A stretch of 64,000 nt of DNA from Doryteuthis pealeii (taxonomy: Eukaryota; Mollusca; Cephalopoda; Myopsida; Loliginidae), in contig CM042145.1 in the NCBI GenBank assembly GCA_023376005.1, positions 15,073,222 through 15,137,221 on the forward strand. Direction: 5' to 3'. The position numbers were made by a program, and so were the translations under genes. Below are positions 55,777 through 64,000 of this stretch, in pieces (the first letter of the stretch is position 1; every line of letters begins with the position of its first letter). The notes below the pieces were generated by a model that was not told the origin of the DNA, searched no databases, and was given only the letters and a program-made list of their open reading frames with translations.

Positions 55777-57350
55777 AATGACTATCCTAGTTAGTGATTA
55801 TTTATAATATTAACATTTCAATTGACAAAAAAAAATCAAAATATAAGTAAAATGATAAGGGGAAAAAGCGTTTACTAGATTTTCTTTTCAAAACATTGCA
55901 TTTGAAAATACAAAATGAATGCAATCTACGTTTTCTTAAAAAGGAAAAATAATAATAATAATAATAATAATAAAGCTTGTATCCGTAATGAAATAAGTTT
56001 CAAACAGAGTCAAGTAATTTTTTGGTTTGCACTTAAAAAAATAAAAAAAGGTTAAGTAATCTAATAATAGCCAACCTACATTTAATTCAAATTGTTGACA
56101 GAGCACTAAACTGAAGATCAAAATGAAGCTAGTATTAAATTATTTACTAGTATTCAAGGTTTCGAAACCAACGATCAACCTTTCTTTTTTCTTTTTTTTT
56201 TTTTTTTGTTCTCTCTCTCGTTTAAAGAAAACGGAATTTTCCGTCCTACCTTTAAATAAGCGTAAAATGTATATAAATATATACACATCGACTGTCGTCA
56301 GTTAAGTAGCAAAAGCAGTCTTATTATTAGCCAACACCCAAACAGAAAAACGAAGAGGTACCACTGCCGCCGAGAGAGAGAGAGAGAAAGTGGCAGTTGG
56401 TGGCTCCTCTGATTTTGGAGACTGAAAAGCTTACAGAATATAAACAGGAAACACGCGTGCAATGTTTTCCAACCCCCATCTTCCTTTTACACACGCACAC
56501 ACCATGGCAAACCAATAGTAAATAAATAGATCGATCTAAGGATAATTCATTCTTAAATATAAATACATACTTAAAATAAATATGAAGAGGTGTGTCTATA
56601 ATACACTTATATTCTAATAGTGTAGTATAAAATAAATATCAACGATAAAATCTAGTTTACCTAAACCAACAATCAAAATTGAAGTGTAGGTATGAATTTA
56701 TAGTTTCAGACTACGTAAGAATCAAATAAACTTACGATTACAAACATATTATAAATAATAATAACAAAAAAGGGTACACCACATATGGATCAGTTTAGGG
56801 CTTTGAAAAAAAAAATTGCGTCGTGATAATTAAAAATTAAGTAATTTTTTTTTTTAATTTGAAAATTTTATAAAACTCATACACACAATCGTACACGAAA
56901 GAAAAAAATACTAGCTAATAAGTTTAAATAGTTATAAAGTTGATTTGAAAAGAAAATGAAGTCAATAAAAAAGCATAATGAAAAAAAAAATCAACTCAAT
57001 GAAGAAAGGAAGTGTGTACACTACAGACAGTACAAAACACTTGGATAAAATTTTAACAATAAACAAAATATCTTTATAAAAGAGAAGAGAAATAATTACA
57101 CTACATTAAGTTTCAGTGATTGTGGTGATTAAAAAAGATTTGTCGTTTGATTGTCTATCTTCTTAAAAGCAGTCTAATTCGTCGTTCGTCCTCGCAACTC
57201 CATAGCTGTGTCGTACTATCGTAATGAAAAAAATTTGGCAATTCTCGTTTGAGCGTTAGCAGAGAAAAAAATACAACGTCAACAGCAATCCTCCACACAA
57301 AAACCGAGCAAATTAATCAAAACAATAAAAGTAAGATAGCTAAAACCACA
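54035..57350 (-). other. First intron (5' UTR intron) of the nuclease gene
   Basis: AT-rich. Simple repeats: A run of ~34 at 55,743-55,776, (AAT)n at 55,948-55,972, (GA)n at 56,370-56,387. No transposon recognised. The left edge is supported by the acceptor at 54,035; the right edge (donor AAG/GTTTGT near 57,352) is a guess. Confidence 0.45.
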
Positions 57351-57399
57351 AACCTTATCATAGATAGCCCTAGACCGCGGGAAAATAACAATTTATGTG

Positions 57400-57500
57400 A
57401 CAAATAATAGCAGCTTCACCTCAAACAAACAGGCTCGCCGCCATCATATATTGCTTCTGAGGCTTCTCACCTAACACCTCATTGGATGATATTTTAAAGA
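57400..57500 (-). promoter_or_regulatory. Probable promoter/first exon start of the nuclease gene
   Basis: On the minus strand CCAAT at 57,481-57,485 is followed ~40 bp later by GATGGCGGCGAGCC (57,431-57,445), a YY1-like ATGGCGGC motif common at TATA-less starts. The downstream sequence is less AT-rich than its surroundings. The transcription start near 57,440 is inferred. Confidence 0.4.
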
Positions 57501-58675
57501 AATAATGTTTTGAAAAAGGCACGTAGTTTTCAGGGGTTACTTTAATTTCGTATAATCTTTTATAATTTTATAATCAAAGGTTTTGCAGTTATATGTCGAT
57601 ATTTTTGAAAAATTGATTACAAATTATATTGATTTTTGTTCAGTCACAGAGAGCGTGGTTATTCACTGCCGACTTATGTTTCTCGTTCGGCGGGAACTTG
57701 TGGTCAGTGAGGAACAAAGAAACATAATGTGGTCAAGTCTAATTTCTTTTTGGACAGCATGGTTACTGAACGCGTCTCGAACATTCTTTGATCTTTAAAT
57801 GAATTAAAGGACTATGAAAACAGTTCATATATATTTTTTAAATATTTTTTTTCTCATTCATTTTTTAAAATTTTGCACGATATTTGTTTATTTAATTTAC
57901 GTTGTAAATTTTTTGTTTTGTTTTTTTTATTCTCAAACCTTACGAAATGCAAGGGAAGTTATAATTACTTTTTCTTTTCTTTTTTTTACAAATATGCTAA
58001 CCAATTGTTTGAAAATTATTAATAATCAATTTTAATTCCATTCTCTAAAAATAATTCATCAAATTCTATGTAGTATCTTAAAAAATACATCTTCAGAAAG
58101 TTTTTTTTCCCCTCATGCAAATACTTGGAGTAATGAATGAATGACCATGATTTTCATTTCATTTCATACTTTTTAAATTGTTTTATCGTAATTTCAGTCC
58201 GTATATTAGGCTTATAAGGGACTAATTGATAAAATATCTTAAATTCAATTAGGATATCCTTAACCGTTTCACTCCCACTGAGACACCAGCGTCCCACCGA
58301 TTTTCATTTTAACCCTTAAAACGCCGTAACAAAGGATAATTTTTCTTATCCAAAATTTAAAAAATAATTTGGTCTCAAACTAAAGTTTTAAAAAGTAAAA
58401 TTTAGTTTGTTTTTGTTTTTTCATTTTAAAAACTTACCACTACCACCAAATCTCACTCCATTTTCTAAAAATTATTTTTTTTTTATCGAAGAATAATTTA
58501 CATTTTCTTAATTCATACAAAATAACCTGATAAATTTGTTATCAGTAATCCAAAAAGACCTTTTCATGCATATAGATTCAAAGTAGAAAATCCAGGAAAT
58601 TTATCTCTAGACTAATAATAGTGATTAAAAGTCTAATTACACAGAGTATTCTCTAATTTTAATATCAATCCCTAT
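57501..58675. other. Intergenic, nothing recognised
   Basis: AT-rich. Short open frames on the plus strand have no domain and no splice support. Confidence 0.5.
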
Positions 58676-58972
58676 ACAGAGATGCTAATAGGTACGCGTC
58701 TTGCGTCCCTGATGCAAAAAAACTAGAAGGACGCACTAAAATCATATCCATGGGCCACAGTATTTTTCTTTTTTCTTCACCCACTATTTCAAGCTAATTG
58801 TAAATACATTTCAATAGTTTCTTAGAAATTAATTACACAGAATAGGTTACAAGGTAGTTAGACGGTTTTAGTTGGGACCCATAAATGTTCCCAGGGACTA
58901 ATTCAAAGCAAATATGTGCGTCCCAGGACGCACTAAATCAAAAAGTTCTCAGCATTACTGCCTATATATTCT
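58676..58972. mobile_element. MITE with CAG.GATGCT ends, copy 2
   Basis: ACAGAGATGCTAATAGGTAC at the left and TCTCAGCATTACTG at the right. The interior (TTGTAAATACATTTCAATAG, GTGCGTCCCAGGACGCACTA) matches 36,130-36,421. Confidence 0.6.
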
Positions 58973-60553
58973 GACATTTCTTGCCTGAGCATTAGTTAAA
59001 TTTTGCTTTCAGGGACATTAGAGATTTATCTTTATGTGTGAATAACTATCACTAGCATATCTGGTCATTTAAATAAAAATGTTTATGAAAACTTAAATAT
59101 AAAATAGGATTTTTTTTTTAATTTTAAATGGTTTTGTACATTAAAAAATTCAATGTTGGATTTAAAATATTTATTTAATAAGCAAATAATTTTTTTTTTT
59201 AATTTGAAACTTGGTAATACAAATTACCAAGTTTCAAATTTTAAAAAAAAAAAGCTTTTACATAAAAAACTAATAACTTAATGAAAAGATTAAGTTTATA
59301 AAATCTGAACCATATGATTTTACATTTGAGTTTTTCTTAGATCTTAAATGTTCCTGTTTGTGCTTAAAAATAATATAAGTTTAATCATCTCAAAGAAAAT
59401 TTCCCTAGAAATATACAGTGTCCTCAAAAATTGGATATAGATATATAAATACACAAGTAATTATATAATCTAGGCCTGGGGTTCCCAAACAGGGGTGCTC
59501 ACACCCCCTGAGGGTGCAAGCATTATTCCAGGGGGTACGAGAATAGTCCGTTTAAATTTAGATTACATTTTTTTCTTTTATAATTAATATTATTTATGGT
59601 TATGTTGAACAGAATAAAATTTATTCATCTCCAAAAGATATCAAATTTTATGAAATAGCTTGTATTTTCATTCACCTGTACAAAATTACTTTTAAATAAA
59701 AAGATAAATGACAAACTTTACCTTTTCACTTTAAAACAGGTGAAAAGTTTAGTTTCAAATTATTTATGCTCCCCCCCCCAAAAAAAAAAAACACCTAATA
59801 TGAACAGTTTCTACCAAAGATGTTCAAGTCTGAAAATATATTTTAGAAGATCTGTAAATTTAAATATTTCCTATTTATTTGTCCTAATAATGTACATTTG
59901 CAAACAGATTTCAAAACAAAAATTATATGAAAAATAAAATCATTACCAAATTTTTATCTCTTAAAATCTATTCGATGTCCTCCAGTTGGTAAAAAGATTT
60001 TTTTTTTTTTTAACAAAACACAAAACATAAGTAGATTATGTCATATGATTGTATGTTAATTTTTTTTTTTTTTTTGTTGACCAATGAAATTTGCTATTTT
60101 ATATGCATAAATCAACCAGCCAATAGAATCTTAGTTTTCAATATCCAATGAAATTGATGTATCTTTTATTGAATTATATTATTTATCATTAATGATTATT
60201 ATAACAATGTTGGACATTGCATGAAACTGGGAGGTTTCAGCTTCAGCAGATTAACTGAATGTCATCAAACTTAGTGGATTTAAGAGTTCATACAAATCAG
60301 CTATATCTGTAGATACCCTCCTTTTTTATTGTTCATATAGATTTATTTTGATAGTTTCCTAAAATTTGGCCAGAATTTTGTAAATATTCCTTACACTGAG
60401 TTGGTGAAGCAATCAAAAAAGTACAAAAGACCTAAACAGCAAAAATCTCAGTTTTTAAGTTGTCTCAAATGAATCAATATGTTATAAATAATTTGTTTAA
60501 CACTAAAATTTCCTGCAGTTCTATTAATTTAGTCACCAAGACATGTCCATAAC
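58973..60553. other. AT-rich intergenic DNA
   Basis: Apart from the hAT-like end there is a short hairpin at about 59,200-59,240 (TTGAAACTTGGTAATACA and its inverted partner). No gene was seen. Confidence 0.5.
59474..59545. repeat. hAT-like element end
   Basis: GGGGTTCCCAAACAGGGGTG and CCCTGAGGGTGCAAGCATTA, TTCCAGGGGGTACGAG resemble a widespread hAT-type terminus. No matching opposite end was found. Confidence 0.4.
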
Positions 60554-61276
60554 CATATTCATAGCCGCCCTGTCAGCTGGGGCGTTAGAATGCACCGACT
60601 GCACCTCTGCAGAGGGGTAAGACTCCCCCAATGAGGCCACCTGTTGGCCGTGGGTGGCGACCCATGATGCTTAAGGATAGAGCCCAGGTGGATGAGCAGT
60701 TCATGACATGCAATACTCCACTTTGGCCCTATCTTGGGCTAGACGGGCGGTCGGAGAGGCCCCCTCCGATCAATCAGCTGGTCACGTCAAGCCCTAGCAC
60801 CTATATGATTTTCCCAACCCTATTGCCCTTATGGCAAGCCCCAACTCCTTTTTATCATATGGGTGCTAGAAGGCGGTGGCTGCAGGTCTACATGTCCTGG
60901 GAATGATGTTAAACTCTATCTGATGGTGAGGTTCCAGTTTTGGAGGTTTGGGGAATGTGGTGCACCCCTTCATCCCCATTGCTCCTTGGTCCACTCTGAC
61001 CCGGAGTGGTAGTACCTGTTAGGGTCCCATCTATGGGTTAAATAGAAAAATGTATTTATAAAAAAAATTGTATTATCCATTAAGAATTGATTTATTTCAA
61101 AATTTTAATCGGCATTAAATGACCCACTGAGGTTGATATGCCGTAAAACAAAACAAACAAAAAAATTGTATTATCCATTAAGAATTGATTTTTTTCAAAA
61201 CTTTATCGGCATTAAATGACCCACTGAGGTTGATATACCGTAAAACAAAACAAACAAACAAACAACATATTCATAG
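60554..61276 (-). mobile_element. SINE-like element B with duplicated tail, 11 bp target duplication
   Basis: It is flanked by CATATTCATAG at 60,554-60,564 and 61,266-61,276. Here the element's sense runs left to right, from CCGCCCTGTCAGCTGGGGCG to the tail. The last ~100 bp (ATTATCCATTAAGAATTGAT to CCGTAAAACAAAACAAAC) occur twice, at about 61,050-61,160 and 61,165-61,260. Because the strand convention here follows the tail, this copy is opposite to those at 1,802 and 21,550. Confidence 0.8.
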
Positions 61277-61287
61277 CATTGGAAATA

Positions 61288-61302
61288 ATATCTCTCTCTC
61301 CT

Positions 61303-61350
<48 letters not shown>
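61288..61350. repeat. (CT)n microsatellite
   Basis: About 30 CT units interrupted near 61,300-61,306 by CCTCCTCC. Confidence 0.9.
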
Positions 61351-61353
<3 letters not shown>

Positions 61354-61687
61354 ACTTTAGATACAAATGTCTGATTTGTATTGTAAAATCCTAATCGAAT
61401 ACAAAGCTTTTTACCCAGGGGCTCAGTCTACCCCAATTGGGTTCAAATTTATTGTAAACTGAGTAGGAAAGAATTGTATTTCTCTTTCTACTATGCGGGG
61501 TGGGGAATGAAACTAGCAATCAAGCCTTTTGATGAATAAGTATAGTAACAAATAAGATCCTAAGCCAATAACAATTATCATCATTTACTCAGCTTAGTTT
61601 GGCACAAGGCCAGAAGTATGGAGCACTCAGAATAAAACTCACCTAACCTGCTGGCGTAGATTACTAACCATGATACCATGCAAATAA

Positions 61688-62085
61688 GGACGGTTTAGCT
61701 CAGTCGGTAGAGTGTCGGACTTGTAACCACAAGATTCCTGCATATGAGTAGTACAGGGATCTGTGCAGTAAAGTGAGGAGCTGGTGGTAGATGTGGCGCT
61801 CTACCTCAGCCGCAAAAACAATCTCCTTGGTCTAGCGCTAGTGAAAAGGGAATAGACTCCCTCGCTGTCTGGCTGATACCACAAGGTTCCTGGTTCAATA
61901 TCGGCCCTCGCCAACTCAGCGTATGAGTAGCACAGGGATCTGTGCGGTAAAGTGAGGAGCTGGTGGTAGGTGTGGCACTCTACCTCAGATGCAAAAACAA
62001 TCTAGTGACAGGGGGATGGACTCCCTCGCTGTCTGGCTGATACCGACTTTAGGCCACCCCGACAACTTTACTATACCATGCAAGG
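61688..62085 (+). mobile_element. Chimeric tandem of tRNA-SINE family C
   Basis: It starts GGTTTAGCTCAGTCGGTAGA (box A). The first unit lacks box B, jumping from CAAGATTCCTG to CATATGAGTAG. After CTCGCTGTCTGGCTGATACC it continues with CACAAGGTTCCTGGTTCAAT (box B region of a second unit) and repeats the body to ACTTTAGGCCACCCCGACAA. Not a functional tRNA gene. Confidence 0.75.
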
Positions 62086-62114
62086 CACCTGCTAGTAACA
62101 ACAGTAGAAATAAT

Positions 62115-64000
62115 TTGATTGATTTTCACTATTGTCAGCAAATCCTGGGTTATTTTATGCCTAATGCTTAAGGAATGGCATTCATTGTATGTTCATATTT
62201 ACATTTTCTATGTAGTTGTTTCTGATGATGCTTTTTTGCACACAGTCCTATCAAATACTAATCATTTTCAAACAAATCTATTTGACTCCTAGATGGTACA
62301 CTAACAGGTACTACCACTTCAGGTCAAAGTGGACCTGGGAGTAATAGCAACAAGGGGACTCCACACGCCCTATTGATGATGCTTTTTTGCACACAGTCCT
62401 ATCAAATACTAATCATTTTCAATAAATCTATTTGACTCCTAGATGGTACACTAACAGGTACTACCACTTCAGGTCAAAGTGGACCTGGGAGTAATAGCAA
62501 CAAAGGGGTACTCCACACGCCCTATTGATGATGCTTTTTTGCACACAGTCCTATAAAATACTAATCATTTTCAAACAAATCTATTTGACTCCTAGATGGT
62601 ACACTAACAGGTACTACCACTTCGAGTCAAAGTGGACCTGGGAGTAATAGCAACAAAGGGGTACTCCACACGCCCTATTGATGATGCTTTTTTGCGCACA
62701 GTCCTATCAAATACTAATCATTTTCAAACAAATCTATTTGACTCCTAGATGGTACACTAACAGGTACTACCACTCCAGGTCAAAGTGGACCTGGGAGTAA
62801 TAGCAACAAAGGGTTACACCCCACGCCCTATTGATGATGCTTTTTGCACCCAGTCCTATCAAATACTAATCATTTTCAAACAAATCTATTTGACACCTAG
62901 ATGGTACACTAACAGGTACTACCACTCCAGGTCAAAGTGGACCTGGGAGTAATAGCAACAAAGGGTTACACCCCACGCCCTATTGATGATGCTTTTTGCA
63001 CCCAGTCCTATCAAATACTAATCATTTTCAAACAAATCTATTTGACACCTAGATGGTACACTAACAGGTACTACCACTCCAGGTCAAAGTGGACCTGGGA
63101 GTAATAACAACAAAGGGGTACACCCCACGCCCTATTGATGATGCTTTTTTGCACACAGTCCTATCAAATACTAATCATTTTCAAACAAATCTATTTGACT
63201 CCTAGATGGTACACTAACAGGTACTACCACTTCAGGTCAAAGTGGACCTGGGAGTAATAGCAACAAAGGGGTACACTACAGGCCCTATTGATGATGCTTT
63301 TTGCACCCAGTCCTATCAAATACTAATCATTTTCAAACAAATCTATTTGACACCTAGATGGTACACTAACAGGTACTACCTCTCCAGGTCAAAGTGGACC
63401 TGGGAGTAATAGCAACAAAGGGTTACACCCCACGCCCTATTGATGATGCTTTTTGCACCCAGTCCTATCAAATACTAATCATTTTCAAACAAATCTATTT
63501 GACACCTAGATGGTACACTAACAGGTACTACCACTCCAGGTCAAAGTGGACCTGGGAGTAATAGCAACAAAGGGTTACACCCCACGCCCTATTGATGATG
63601 CTTTTTGCACACAGTCCTATCAAATACTAATCATTTTCAAACAAATCTATTTGACACCTAGATGGTACACTAACAGGTACTACCACTCCAGGTCAAAGTG
63701 GACCTGGGAGTAATAACAACAAGGGGTACACCCACGCCCTATTGATGATGCTTTTTGCACACAGTCCTATCAAATACTAATCATTTTCAAACAAATCTAT
63801 TTGACTCCTAGATGGTACACTAACAGGTACTACCACTTCAGGTCAAAGTGGACCTGGGAGTAATAGCAACAAAGGGGTACACTACAGGCCCTATTGATGA
63901 TGCTTTTTGCACCCAGTCCTATCAAATACTAATCATTTTCAAACAAATCTATTTGACACCTAGATGGTACACTAACAGGTACTACCTCTCCAGGTCAAAG
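62115..64000. repeat. SINE-derived satellite, 152 bp period, to window end
   Basis: The first part (TCCTGGGTTATTTTATGCCT to ACATTTTCTATGTAG) is the 3' tail of SINE-like element D. From GATGATGCTTTTTTGCACAC (62,224) the body repeats. CCTATTGATGATG occurs at 62,369, 62,521, 62,674, 62,827, 62,979, 63,131, 63,284, 63,436, 63,588, 63,738 and 63,890, so units are 150-153 bp. The array runs off the right edge. Confidence 0.9.

Noticed and set aside
57583..57798. Plus-strand frame just beyond the nuclease promoter, as a divergent gene
   Set aside because: No recognisable domain, no splice or promoter support; AT-rich flanks.
61688..61760. tRNA gene
   Set aside because: Box A is good, but box B is displaced and a SINE body follows, so it is a SINE head and not a tRNA gene.
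62115..64000. CRISPR-like array
   Set aside because: Units are ~152 bp and contiguous without unique spacers, and the genome is animal.

Overview
The window is nuclear DNA of an animal. It is AT-rich, has spliced genes with GT/AG introns, and is dense in dispersed SINEs, MITEs, Helitrons, LINE fragments and LTR-retrotransposon remnants. The repeat style suggests a lophotrochozoan, probably a mollusc; that placement is an inference and is not tested here. No prokaryotic, organellar or CRISPR feature was seen.

Left part (1-11,350): the 5' end of a minus-strand UTP20 gene, which encodes a small-subunit processome component. Its first five coding exons run from the ATG at 11,228 to 1,597, and the gene continues off the left edge. 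All junctions keep frame. The introns are full of repeats: foldback MITEs, tRNA-derived SINEs, a ~600 bp SINE-like element with a 13 bp target duplication, a long hairpin and a Helitron.

Middle (11,350-36,480): no intact gene found. From 11.7 to 27.5 kb it is a repeat graveyard. It holds a tRNA-SINE, a mariner-type transposase relic and a GC-rich hairpin tandem array abutting a Helitron end. It also holds Helitrons with clear termini, a Ty3/gypsy-like remnant, two solo LTRs with perfect target duplications, nested SINE-in-MITE and SINE-in-hairpin insertions, and two LINE 3' ends. From 27.5 to 36.4 kb it is mostly unique AT-rich DNA with a few MITEs.

Right part (36,485-57,450): one large minus-strand gene in eight coding exons. 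It encodes a predicted ~2,770-residue nuclear protein. The N-terminal part is basic and acidic low complexity with nuclear localisation signals. The middle is a tandem array of a 13-residue S-P-V-K unit, followed by a long Ser/Pro/Lys-rich region. The C-terminus is a complete endonuclease/exonuclease/phosphatase (EEP) domain of the CCR4/Angel/PDE12 type. The 7.3 kb exon carries three one-base frame breaks that together restore one codon, which looks more like consensus errors than decay. A non-coding first exon and CCAAT-type promoter lie near 57.43-57.49 kb.

Far right (57.5-64 kb): repeats, ending in a 152 bp satellite that starts inside a SINE-like element and shows a four-unit higher-order period.

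Most noteworthy: the SPVK-array/EEP nuclease gene, the SINE-derived satellite, the 3' tail shared by the SINE families and a LINE relic, and the GC-rich hairpin array at a Helitron edge.
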